Positions 9,101 to 16,173 of a stretch of DNA of 24,960 bases are shown here, in pieces (the stretch's first letter is position 1; each line of letters opens with the position of its first letter). The stretch spans positions 1-24,960 of the forward strand of contig NZ_JAFFPR010000064.1 of NCBI RefSeq assembly GCF_016918735.1. Reading direction: 5' to 3'. This DNA comes from Leptospira abararensis (GTDB lineage: Bacteria; Spirochaetota; Leptospiria; Leptospirales; Leptospiraceae). The notes under the pieces were generated by a model. It searched no databases. It was not told the DNA's origin and saw nothing but the letters and a program-made list of their open reading frames with translations. The position numbers and the translations under genes were made by a program.

Positions 9101-9903
9101 GAGCCCTTTCCCTTTCGGAAATACGCGCTCTCTCTGGACATTACCCCACACAAGTAAGCTCTTGGAACCAAACACTTGCTAGCAGTAGCCTGAAATTTTT
9201 TCTAATGCCTGAAGCCGCCTCCTATGGACCAGGCGCTTGTAGTGGAGGAACCAATTGTGTTGGTGTTTGGGACGACAGGAGTGGGAATGGGTATCATGTC
9301 AGTCAAGCCAGTGCCGCCTCACAACCAAACTTCAACTCAACTGGCCTAAACGGATCTTCCGGCATTCGTTTTTTGGAAGGTCCATCGACCTATTTGTCGA
9401 GATCCTGTACACCCGAATTAAATTCAATTTCCAATACAATTTTTGTCACCTATCATGAATTAAACTCTGTAGGTAACGATGGATTGTTCCATAATGGTAC
9501 AAAAATCTTATATTTACCAGACAATGTTGGAAATTACTTAAGTTTGTTTGATGTCGCAATAGGTAGTCCAGTGTTGATCTCATCTGCACCTTACAGTTCT
9601 GTAACCAATCCAGTTTTAATGTCATTGCATTTTAATGGAACAGCAGGGAATATTTTTAGAGACGGAACAGTTGTTGGATCAATTCCTACTACCGGTGCCG
9701 CATTCAATTGTCTTGCGGGAGACTTAAGTATTGGCCGGCATTTTTGGAATACTGGATTTTATCCTAACAACGGTGATTATTTTGACGGATTTTTAGGCGA
9801 TATCATTTACTTTGACCAAGTTCTTAGTACCAGTGATCGTGAACTTGTCGAATGTTATCTCTCCAATAAGTACAATATGCCAGTGGGCCACTCCTGTCCA
9901 TAA
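6193..9903 (+). CDS. Multidomain lipoprotein: Ig-like repeats, NHL propeller, three LamG-like domains
   Basis: Large exported lipoprotein (1236 aa). The signal ends in LSSC (Cys16). Two similar beta-sandwich repeats follow (about 42-125 and 128-208), each closing with a VNVTCG/VTIFITCVNG-type strand. A Gly-rich linker leads to an NHL-type beta propeller (about 260-580) whose blades repeat the pattern FN-P-G-[LI]-T-DG-[NST]-[LI]-[FY] then IRK/IRH and TTLVG/NTIAG, for example GIGTAAQFNDPHGLTTDG. Two LamG/concanavalin A-like domains follow (about 585-785 with ISAWVYP and SDVRFFN; 788-985 with PRTICVWFK and LDDVRIYN), then a more divergent LamG-like domain (about 1000-1232, GDIIYFDQ). The architecture suggests surface adhesion or glycan/protein binding; no catalytic motif is visible. 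The ribosome site is weak, but the lipoprotein signal supports ATG 6193. Its second LamG domain is the closest to the two LamG genes upstream. Confidence 0.88.
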   Translation: MKRFTLPLAFLFLSSCGLPSLVRNPLEFLTFLRFFSSPQFTGHSIGGAVSGLTSGASVTLTNNQESITISNDGNFTFPTKLSSGQNYDVSLVTNNGGGLTCTITNAQGTVQSSNITNVNVTCGFGSNFYEVGVNVSGLSGTITVQNNAESLNIATVGLTKFTTFIQTGFNYAVTITSQPAGTICSFDDPTLTLGTMAAANVTIFITCVNGYLVGGNIHPTPSADLGTDLIGRQTLVKTKAGSFPVNAGGGGALTGGAVVSATPTTARFNGPNMITTDGSFIYLADSANAVIRKIDKSNGTTTILAGGNSGGGTVCPGTLTTNCKDGVGTAAEFNGIKGLTTDGNNLFVLESLGRRVRKVNLSTSVVSTFAGTGNAASADNTSGILASFNNPSWITMYNGNLYVVDRDNCTIRVVNPTTTAVNTIAGGPTLCSFANDPTGTNARFVSPIAAVGLGGYLYISDIGVGGGYKIRRLSLSGTNAVDTIAGDGVQASTDGIGTAAQFNDPHGLTTDGTHLFISEWSGHKIRHLNLTTNKVTTLVGSVSGYSDNTSGNGLLNFPGYLLSDGLNVYIADTGNHSLRYLEPSELLRYTFDGNTNDSIGTNHGSITGGPTPTMDENGLTNGAYEFDGSGDLIQSTTNVSSPAISDNLTISAWVYPAGTDSVATQFIFYNGQGGSNGYGLAFESVGTSRRLYVSLGAVAPSGYTTMRLPLNQWSHVVLRRSNPNWQIYINGKPDSIVFTTNPILPANTFKVGDAGNGNFFKGKISDVRFFNGALDNDSIQKLAVQIPAGLISYFPFNGNAKDYGNFRNDLNITGATTTTDRNGHANGAYFFNGTSFMQKINPIGLPTGNSPRTICVWFKTTNSIDQYSVGYGTFATSQGSGLVNSSTITGMYGVMNDVNIFHEGFMNQWVHLCGVYNPTTATVYENGVIRASSNSITWNTVPGPTLEVGRLIDGTANFFGDLDDVRIYNRALSLSEIRALSGHYPTQVSSWNQTLASSSLKFFLMPEAASYGPGACSGGTNCVGVWDDRSGNGYHVSQASAASQPNFNSTGLNGSSGIRFLEGPSTYLSRSCTPELNSISNTIFVTYHELNSVGNDGLFHNGTKILYLPDNVGNYLSLFDVAIGSPVLISSAPYSSVTNPVLMSLHFNGTAGNIFRDGTVVGSIPTTGAAFNCLAGDLSIGRHFWNTGFYPNNGDYFDGFLGDIIYFDQVLSTSDRELVECYLSNKYNMPVGHSCP

Positions 9904-9960
9904 GGGGTTGGGAAAGACTCACCTAACAAAAACCAACGATTCGTGTTTTTTCTATTGTTG

Positions 9961-10452
9961 TTATGGTTTTTTCCTAATCATTTGAATACCAAGGGAAACC
10001 ATCCAAAAAATGGTAAATAGTTGGCCTAAATGTTCGCCAAGCAAAACTCCGAAAAGGTGGTGAATTGTTTGGAAATTTACTAAGATTGCATCTTTCATCA
10101 CACTAGATGTATTCGGATCCGTATAAAGGTTGGCAAGAATAGGAACCACAAAGACCCATCGTAGAAGTCCCATTAGTTGGAAAAATAATGATACAACTCC
10201 CAATGTCGTTGCTGTAAGCGATGCCAGCGGGCTTTTTATTTTAGTGATCTGATACAAACTAAGATAACTAAAGACAAGTGGAAGACCTGAGATTCCAAAA
10301 ATCCACCAAGTCCATACGAGGGTTGCTCCCCCCTTTTGAAACTCCAATAGGATCTCACCCACCGGCTTTCGTAAAATATCCGGATATTGAAAATTCATAA
10401 TCAACATTGTATAAGGAATTTGGATGAGAAATGGTAAAAAGATAAAGATCAT
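9961..10452 (-). CDS. Small integral membrane protein, possibly DUF4386-like; 5' end uncertain
   Basis: About 163 residues with four hydrophobic helices (about 1-18, 44-66, 80-104, 125-158). Visible features are WTWWIFGISGLPLVFSYL, GLLRWVFVVPILA and HHLFGVLLGEHLGQLF. The LRWVFVVPxLA pattern reminds me of DUF4386-type proteins, but I hold this loosely. Reading upstream of ATG 10452 in frame gives SAGEWNRYAG before a TGA, with no ATG, GTG or TTG. Related proteins often have an RxAG segment near the N terminus, so the coding sequence may once have begun further upstream and lost its start. As it stands translation would start at ATG 10452. It stands alone on the minus strand, facing the stop of the 1236-aa gene 57 nt away. 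Confidence 0.6.
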   Translation of the reverse strand: MIFIFLPFLIQIPYTMLIMNFQYPDILRKPVGEILLEFQKGGATLVWTWWIFGISGLPLVFSYLSLYQITKIKSPLASLTATTLGVVSLFFQLMGLLRWVFVVPILANLYTDPNTSSVMKDAILVNFQTIHHLFGVLLGEHLGQLFTIFWMVSLGIQMIRKKP

Positions 10453-10567
10453 ACCCGCATACCGATTCCATTCGCCTGCGGATTGGTTTTGACGTTGGTT
10501 TCAATTCCAAAAATACTTTTATCAGAGCCTTCAAGGAGTTAACCAATCTAACACCTTCCGACTACCG

Positions 10568-10622
10568 AAAAAAATTCTCCACAGAGCCAAAAGAAAGAAA
10601 TCCTTAGTTTTCACTCTGCGGA
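10568..10622 (-). terminator. Candidate terminator after the DUF2938/MFS-remnant unit
   Basis: On the minus strand TCCGCAGAG (10622-10614) pairs with CTCTGTGGA (10586-10578), one pair being G-U, across a 27-nt loop. Seven T residues follow shortly after (10574-10568). The placement just beyond the MFS remnant fits; the long loop lowers confidence. Confidence 0.4.
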
Positions 10623-10670
10623 AAAAAAATATGGCCTAGGACTCAGAAATTTACTTTCTCTCCTTTAAGT

Positions 10671-11138
10671 TCACCGCAATAAAAAAAGACCCGTTCCTTG
10701 TTTCCAAACACGAGGGATCACTTGATAAAAAGGTATTCGCGTTGTTCCGGTCACGGGAATGGACGGAACAAAGTATGAAATGATTCCTGCAATGAAAGGC
10801 AAAAGAATCGCAAAAAATATCCCACCCTGAAATCCAAAATCTTTTACCCCTAAATAACCAAGTGGCGCAGAAATGACAACGGCTCCATACATTGCCATTC
10901 CACTCCAAGCCATCACTATACATGCGTTAGTTTGTCAAACCAATCCAACTCCCCAAGAAAGTACACCAATAATCAATAAACTTTCAGAATATCCTAATAT
11001 AATACGGCCTATTAATAAACTAACAAGACCGAGATTATGATTCAAAAAGACTACTCCTGTTGTAAGTAAACCTGAAATGACTGCAAAAAAAAATCCCAAA
11101 AGAACAATCACTGCTATGAACAAAATATACTTCATCAT
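10671..11138 (-). pseudogene. MFS transporter remnant (internal deletion, nonsense codon, 3' truncation)
   Basis: From ATG 11138, 8 nt after the DUF2938 stop, the frame reads one hydrophobic helix ending VVFLNHNLG, then LLIGRIILGYSESLLIIGVLSWGVGLV. It hits TGA (10937-10935) and continues in the same frame with VMAWSGMAMYGAVVISAPLGYLG through about 10671, where it ends at TGLFLLR. The GRxxLGxxESLL and W-GMAxYGAxxxxAPLG motifs are typical of drug/sugar MFS exporters of the YhhS/YfcJ kind. In those, TM2-TM3 lie between the first helix and GRIILG and TM7-TM12 follow; both parts are missing. The short LLIG shared by the two expected flanks may mark the deletion joint (inference). The full-length family size is about 390 residues; about 150 codons remain. 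It was probably co-transcribed with the DUF2938 gene. Confidence 0.75.
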
Positions 11139-11146
11139 AACTTTCT

Positions 11147-11659
11147 TTACTTTATTACCAAGGGAATTAAGGCATTGATTAACATTGCTGATCCATAAAG
11201 CCCAAATCCATAAACGGTGTGAATGGCAAAGTTTCGCAATCGCACTTGGTTTGGTTTCGGGGCTTTGGAAGCGGCAATCCCTATTCCCATAGCTGGTTGC
11301 ATCAAAAACCAAGGTGCAAAAATCGTCCCAACACCAACAAGGATTGCTGGTAACAGACTGGGATTTCTTAACCAACCTTCACCCCAAATGATGGGCAATA
11401 AAAACGAAAAGAAAATCCCGATGGCATAATGAACAGCCCAACCTATCATAGTTTCTCCTGCAATGGCTTGGCTTTTAGCAATCCCATCGTGAAAAAGTTT
11501 TCCCCTAAATGTATACCCCACTAGACGCCCTAAAAGTCCCAGATCAAGCGAACTTACCCCCATTGTCTTTTGCAAAAGAAATCGCCAGACATCCATTGCC
11601 ATAGTGGCTCCAATCCCGATTCCAAAGACATTCCAACAATTTTCTAAAAGAAAATCCAT
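11147..11659 (-). CDS. DUF2938 family integral membrane protein
   Basis: About 170 residues, four hydrophobic helices. Family-like features are an N-terminal helix with GIGIGATMAMDVW, SLDLGLLGRLVGYTFRGKLFHD, GWAVHYAIGIFFSFLL, APWFLMQPAMGIGIAASKAP and a C-terminal HTVYGFGLYGSAMLI. The molecular function of DUF2938 is not established. I chose ATG 11659 because a run of six G (a strong ribosome site) sits just upstream; TTG 11674 would begin before that site. The gene is divergent from the ArsR-rhodanese regulator with a 38-bp interrupted palindrome between them, and an MFS remnant starts 8 nt after its stop. This suggests it belonged to a small transport unit controlled by the regulator. Confidence 0.8.
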   Translation of the reverse strand: MDFLLENCWNVFGIGIGATMAMDVWRFLLQKTMGVSSLDLGLLGRLVGYTFRGKLFHDGIAKSQAIAGETMIGWAVHYAIGIFFSFLLPIIWGEGWLRNPSLLPAILVGVGTIFAPWFLMQPAMGIGIAASKAPKPNQVRLRNFAIHTVYGFGLYGSAMLINALIPLVIK

Positions 11660-11675
11660 ATTTCCCCCCAACAAT

Positions 11676-11713
11676 CATTCTATCATTCAATTGTTTTATT
11701 GATTGATAGAATG
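11676..11713. promoter_or_regulatory. 38-bp interrupted palindrome, likely ArsR-family operator
   Basis: Arms CATTCTATCATTCAAT (11676-11691) and ATTGATTGATAGAATG (11698-11713) are inverted copies with a single mismatch around TGTTTT. The site lies 16 nt upstream of the DUF2938 start and 67 nt upstream of the regulator start. ArsR-family dimers bind AT-rich inverted repeats of this kind in their own promoters, so autoregulation and control of the divergent gene is the simplest reading. Confidence 0.65.
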
Positions 11714-11780
11714 TATATGTTTTTTTAAAAAACTTATAAAATCTCTTGCCACAAAAGAAAAAATAGTTTGAATTAGAAAA

Positions 11781-12407
11781 ATGATGAGCAGTTTAGAAAC
11801 CATCCCACGTATGGGTGAAGTTGCCAATATGTTGGGTAACGAATCTCGGCTTATCTTAATGCAACTTTTGTCTGAGGGTGAAAAGTCGGTAGAAACTCTC
11901 TCGGAACAGTCAGGAATCCCGGTAGCCAACACATCGCAACACCTCCAGGCTCTAAAGAAAACGAACATGGTGACCACACGCCGCGAAGGGAAACGAATCC
12001 TCTACCGATTGGAATCAGGTCCAATTAAAGAATTATTTTTGGCACTGGAAAAATTTGCCGTGTTTAGCACAGCGCAACGTCAAGGTCTTTTCACTGGTGT
12101 TGCACCAATTAAGAAGAATCATCTTACCATTACCGAACTCCAAAAGAAAATGAAAAAAGGCACAACCATACTAGTTGATGTTCGCTCAAAAGAAGAATAT
12201 AAAAAAGGGCATATCCCTGAAGCGGTAAACATCCCCTACAACGAACTTACAATTCACAAATTTCCGAGAAACAAAGAAGTGATTGTGTATTGCCGAGGAC
12301 CTCTCTGTTTGTTGTCAGTCAACGCAGTTAATCTTTTGAAATCACGTGAAGTTAACGTTTCTCGTTTTGATCCAGGATACAGTGGTTGGTCCGAAGGCAA
12401 AAATTAA
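11781..12407 (+). CDS. ArsR-family regulator fused to a rhodanese domain
   Basis: 208 residues. N-terminal winged helix (about 10-95): ESRLILMQLLSEGEKSVETL then a recognition helix around SGIPVANTSQHLQALKK, wing TTRREGKRILYRL. C-terminal rhodanese domain (about 114-206) with DVRSKEEYKKGHIPEAVNIP and active-site loop CRGPLC (Cys171, Cys176), then the typical closing GYSGW. There is no Cys in the winged helix, so the usual ArsR metal site is absent, and the effector is more likely a sulfur or redox signal acting on the rhodanese cysteines (inference, by analogy with known ArsR-rhodanese fusions). ATG 11781 and 11784 are both possible starts, with weak ribosome sites. The palindrome upstream is its likely operator. 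The stop is 10 nt from the stop of the convergent phosphatase gene. Confidence 0.9.
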   Translation: MMSSLETIPRMGEVANMLGNESRLILMQLLSEGEKSVETLSEQSGIPVANTSQHLQALKKTNMVTTRREGKRILYRLESGPIKELFLALEKFAVFSTAQRQGLFTGVAPIKKNHLTITELQKKMKKGTTILVDVRSKEEYKKGHIPEAVNIPYNELTIHKFPRNKEVIVYCRGPLCLLSVNAVNLLKSREVNVSRFDPGYSGWSEGKN

Positions 12408-12417
12408 TTACACTAAT

Positions 12418-15396
12418 TTATTTTTTTCGAATTGCTATCATAGCTATATCATCATTGAGATTTGACATTCCTGGTTGTGATAAGTTTTGGGAAGTATGTT
12501 TCTCTAATTCTAGAACCATTTTCTTTATTAAATCACTTGCATGTTCGTTTCCATTCAAAAGTAATTGTTTGGCTATTCTCGATTTACCAAAAAATTCTCC
12601 GCTGGAACTCCTTGCCTCATCGAATCCATCTGTATATTGAAAAAAGAAGTCTCCGGAGTCCAACGTAATCACTTTTCTTTCAATCGTAGATTCAAAGAAT
12701 TGGTTTTCATCCATTCCTAAAGGCAAACCACCTGCAGGTAATTCATGAATTTTATTGGTAGAAGCATCGTAGAACATTGGTTTCACGTGTCCTGCGGAAA
12801 TATATTCTACTGATGATTTTTCTGGATCAAAAATCCCCAAAAAGAAAGTAACAAAAATATGATCTGGAGTATCCTCATACAAGCTCTCATTAACTTCCAA
12901 AAGAATCTTTTTGAGATTCCTTTCTCCTTTCCGGAAAATGGCACGAACCTGTGCACGAAATAACGCCATCACTATCGCAGGCCCAACACCGTGATTTGAT
13001 ACATCTCCAATACAAAATGCAAGTTTACCTTCTTTCAATTCAATAAAATCATAGTAGTCCCCACCCACACCAGTCATCGCTTTATAAAAAGCAGCAAGTT
13101 CAATTTTATCTTCTAGAATTGTTGGTAGTTTACTAGGTAACAAACGTTTTTGTATTTCTTCGGCAGCAACGAGCTCACCCTTCATTTCTTCACGTTCTTT
13201 AAGTCCATGAACCATATCATTCAAAGATTCACTCAAGATACCAATCTCATCATAACCAGCGTTAGGAAATATAACGTTTAAATTTCCTTTTTCAATTTCT
13301 TCTGTTTTTTTACTAATGATTTTGATTTTTCGAACAAAGAACCATGCAAGTATATAGGCTAATAAAATGCCGAGAACAGCGATTATACTGGCATAACGAA
13401 TTTGTTCTTCTCTGTTTTGTTTGATTTGCCTGTAACCCTCTGTCCGATCGATGATGATAACATTGAATCCGAGTAAATCTTTTTGCAGTAATTCATATAC
13501 TAAACCTGAAACGTTTTCCTTAGAAAAAAGAATGGGGGTTTGATCCAAATCCCACATCATTTCTTCAGCTTCTGTTCTACTCCGAATCAGTATTCCCGAA
13601 TCAGAAAAAGCAAATTTTCCTTTAAGTTTTGGTAATTCAGTTTCAGAATTTCCTGAGAGTATCCATTCTCTAAACTGTTTATTTTTAGTTGTCTGAATTT
13701 CTCTTTCTTCTTCATCCTTATAATACCGGATCAGTCCCGATGGCCCTGTTTGGAATGGCATAAATGCAAAATCCTCTAAAGCTGCACTTCGGATTCCTCG
13801 TATTGCATCATTCGATTTAGCTTCTTTAAAAGAAGACCAATCGCCCTTACTCAATACAACTCTTTGGATATGATCATTTGTTTCTTCTAGCGAGGCTTCA
13901 AGACTTCGAATTTTATCTTGGATCTCTTCTAGTGTAAAAACCGCGTCCCCTTCTTTGGGTGGTGATTTCAACTTTTCTTCCCAATCGATGATTTCTTTTG
14001 TAATTTGTTTCTTCTTTTCAACAAGTGCGGAATGATCCTCATCCCAATTTTTTATGCGTAACGCAAAAACTGGTTTGTTTGGAATCAGTTCTTCAAATTT
14101 TAAATCGCGTTTTTTAAGTAAGGCTCTATAGGAATCTGCAAGAGAACGATAAGTTGGATCGGCACCTGGTTTCACTTTGCCTTCCTTACGCAGCTCTCCA
14201 ACTCTCACCTTCAGCTTAGAAATGACTTCCCTAAGTTGTTCTGAAATTTTAAGATCCTCATTGAAATATTCCAAATAGCCATTTTCATCATCGGCTAATA
14301 TCTCAGTGATGATCTTTGCTCTCTCTGCAGTTTTTGGGTTCCGAAATACAGGTCGAAATACTACTTCATACTGGCGACCACCAACTTCATAAGTGGTAGG
14401 CAAATATTTTTCTCTGACCAAACGCATTACATTCTTTTCTGAAAATAAAGCTTTTTTGCTTTCTAAATAATCGGTTCGTTTTAAAAGTTTTTTGCCTGTT
14501 CCTGATGATTCTGGAAATAACAATCCAGTATCCAGGGTTTCTTTACCCATCCGATCATAAGCAATGATCCGGATCTTATCAGGCAATAATCCAATGGATG
14601 TAATGTGATCCTTGTAGGATCCCCTGAAAAAATTCTGCAATGCCTTTGTTAACAGTGTTTCATAACTTAAAGACTTTCTTTCATTTTCGGGAATTAATTT
14701 CTCGTTTAACTTCCGTTCGCTCAATAGATCGGATTTTTCAGCAAAAAGTTCTTTTTTTCTTTTAGGTAACAAACCCTCAGCTATTAAATCTGATTCGATT
14801 AGTTGCAATTCTTCTTCGATCTCTATTAGTCTTATTTTTGCTCGTTCTACATTAATTCGGGCAAGTGCTGTTTTCTCTGCAAAACCTTTGATATATTTAT
14901 ATGTAGAGGGGTCAATGGATGCTCCATTTTCTTTTCTCAGTTCCGCTCTGACCTTGTTCTCAAAATCATCAATTTCTTTCTCTGAAAGATAACGGGTAAA
15001 ATAAGTATCAACGGATCGATACACATTGTTTCTTTTCAGGTTAAGCCCTATAGATTTTCCAAAATCCTTCAAAGAACCAAGGAGTCCCGTTTCCTTGCTG
15101 ACAACTGTTCGCTTGAACCGACTTAATTCTTTCTTTTTCCCTTTGACCCTAACTTTAAATTCTTCAATCACCACAAGACTTCGAGTTAAGTTTTCTAAAT
15201 CCAAAACAACAGAATTGATATATTCGAGTGGAGTTTTTAGTTCCGATTCTAGTTTTTCTTCCAGAGCTTTCTTCTGTTGGTTGTAATGTAAGGAAGACGT
15301 AATCACTAATATGGAGATGACGAGGATGGCTGTAAAAAAACTTAGTTTTGTGCGAATGCCAGGAACAATGGCACGTAATATTTTTTTCTGATTCAA
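12418..15396 (-). CDS. Membrane RsbU/SpoIIE-type PP2C phosphatase with large sensor domain
   Basis: 992 residues. TM1 about 18-36, an extracytoplasmic region of about 630 residues rich in Lys/Glu helices and coiled coil, TM2 about 667-690, HAMP about 688-740, then a SpoIIE/PP2C Ser/Thr phosphatase about 755-990. Metal-ligand motifs are present: GVGGDYYDF, GDVSNHGVGPA (Asp798), YTDGFDEA (Asp923) and NDDIAMIA (Asp982/983). The expected role is to dephosphorylate the phosphorylated STAS antagonist encoded upstream and so release its partner from the RsbW-like kinase. The start is TTG, and the codon overlaps the TGA of the kinase gene (TTGA), with AGGA about 9 nt upstream. I do not recognise the sensor region; it is much larger than the Cache or 4-helix sensors usual in this family. 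Confidence 0.9.
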   Translation of the reverse strand: MNQKKILRAIVPGIRTKLSFFTAILVISILVITSSLHYNQQKKALEEKLESELKTPLEYINSVVLDLENLTRSLVVIEEFKVRVKGKKKELSRFKRTVVSKETGLLGSLKDFGKSIGLNLKRNNVYRSVDTYFTRYLSEKEIDDFENKVRAELRKENGASIDPSTYKYIKGFAEKTALARINVERAKIRLIEIEEELQLIESDLIAEGLLPKRKKELFAEKSDLLSERKLNEKLIPENERKSLSYETLLTKALQNFFRGSYKDHITSIGLLPDKIRIIAYDRMGKETLDTGLLFPESSGTGKKLLKRTDYLESKKALFSEKNVMRLVREKYLPTTYEVGGRQYEVVFRPVFRNPKTAERAKIITEILADDENGYLEYFNEDLKISEQLREVISKLKVRVGELRKEGKVKPGADPTYRSLADSYRALLKKRDLKFEELIPNKPVFALRIKNWDEDHSALVEKKKQITKEIIDWEEKLKSPPKEGDAVFTLEEIQDKIRSLEASLEETNDHIQRVVLSKGDWSSFKEAKSNDAIRGIRSAALEDFAFMPFQTGPSGLIRYYKDEEEREIQTTKNKQFREWILSGNSETELPKLKGKFAFSDSGILIRSRTEAEEMMWDLDQTPILFSKENVSGLVYELLQKDLLGFNVIIIDRTEGYRQIKQNREEQIRYASIIAVLGILLAYILAWFFVRKIKIISKKTEEIEKGNLNVIFPNAGYDEIGILSESLNDMVHGLKEREEMKGELVAAEEIQKRLLPSKLPTILEDKIELAAFYKAMTGVGGDYYDFIELKEGKLAFCIGDVSNHGVGPAIVMALFRAQVRAIFRKGERNLKKILLEVNESLYEDTPDHIFVTFFLGIFDPEKSSVEYISAGHVKPMFYDASTNKIHELPAGGLPLGMDENQFFESTIERKVITLDSGDFFFQYTDGFDEARSSSGEFFGKSRIAKQLLLNGNEHASDLIKKMVLELEKHTSQNLSQPGMSNLNDDIAMIAIRKK

Positions 15397-15821
15397 GGTT
15401 TAATCCTAATATAACTCAACGTTAACTCATTTAACGAATCTTCTGCTATCCGTTTGTATTCTAAAGTCATAATTTTTTTTACAGAACGAATTCCAAATCC
15501 ACCATCTAATCCCGATTCGTATAAATGTTTCCATGTCGCTGATTTTTTTTTGGTTGGGTCAAAGGGAATCCCTTTATCATTGATAATAAATTTTATCTGA
15601 TCCGTTGTTTTTGTCATTTTTACTTGGATCAATGATGGCATTTCATCTGGGAATCCATGTTCAATGATGTTCGTGACTACTTCATCTACGCAAAAAACTA
15701 ATTTCCCAGCAATATCGGTCGGGATCTCTTCCAATAAAAAAGCCCTTACTTCCTTTCGAAGTAATGACAAGCTGTCTAAACTATTTGGAATTTCAACAAC
15801 CTGTTCTTTGTTTGGCTCCAA
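15393..15821 (-). CDS. RsbW/SpoIIAB-like anti-sigma serine kinase
   Basis: 142 residues, a GHKL ATPase fold without a dimerisation domain. N-box CVDEVVTNIIEHGF (Glu47, Asn51), G1 NDKGIPFDP (Asp82) and G2 GGFGIRSVKK are intact. In this family the kinase binds a sigma factor or other partner and phosphorylates the STAS antagonist; the STAS gene is directly upstream. The start is TTG 15821, 10 nt after the STAS stop; the stop codon's own TAGGA supplies the ribosome site. The stop overlaps the next gene's TTG start. Both downstream genes of this operon using TTG may lower their translation relative to the STAS protein. The target sigma factor or other client is not encoded in the window. Confidence 0.9.
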   Translation of the reverse strand: MEPNKEQVVEIPNSLDSLSLLRKEVRAFLLEEIPTDIAGKLVFCVDEVVTNIIEHGFPDEMPSLIQVKMTKTTDQIKFIINDKGIPFDPTKKKSATWKHLYESGLDGGFGIRSVKKIMTLEYKRIAEDSLNELTLSYIRIKP

Positions 15822-15831
15822 AACAATAGTC

Positions 15832-16173
15832 CTAAAAACCGGTCAAGGCTCCTTCCACGTTTGCGAACACCTTTACTTTTTTAGTAAAATACATCAAATC
15901 CATTGTATCTTTAACTTCTTTTGCTAAACTTGTTAATACAATTTCTCCTGATTTCTCTTTTAAATATTTTTGAATGGAATTTAATACTCCAATACCGGCG
16001 GAAGAAATATAAGTCAAACCACTGAAATCAAGTATAATCTTACTTGCACCATTTTCAATCGAAAGCTCCAGTTTAATTTTTAATTCCGGAGCAGTTTTTG
16101 CATCGATTTCACCCGATACTTGAATTACAGATTTGTCACCGTGATTTTTTTCTTTAAATTCAATATTTGCCAT
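15832..16173 (-). CDS. STAS-domain anti-sigma factor antagonist (SpoIIAA/RsbV-like)
   Basis: 113 residues, a complete single STAS domain: VIQVSGEIDAKTAPEL, KIILDFSGLTYISSAGIGVL. Ser58 of YISSAGIG aligns with the phosphorylated Ser of SpoIIAA (DSSGLGV), so the switch residue is present, though the Asp before it is replaced by Ser. The unphosphorylated form should bind the RsbW-like kinase encoded next; the phosphatase at the end of the operon should regenerate it. The ATG overlaps the stop of the preceding gene by one base (TAATG), indicating translational coupling. Confidence 0.93.
   Translation of the reverse strand: MANIEFKEKNHGDKSVIQVSGEIDAKTAPELKIKLELSIENGASKIILDFSGLTYISSAGIGVLNSIQKYLKEKSGEIVLTSLAKEVKDTMDLMYFTKKVKVFANVEGALTGF

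Noticed and set aside
9928..9971. AAAAACCA/TGGTTTTT pair between the NHL/LamG gene and the membrane protein gene as a terminator
   Set aside because: The stem is AT-rich with a loop of about 28 nt and overlaps the coding end of the membrane protein gene; too weak to call.
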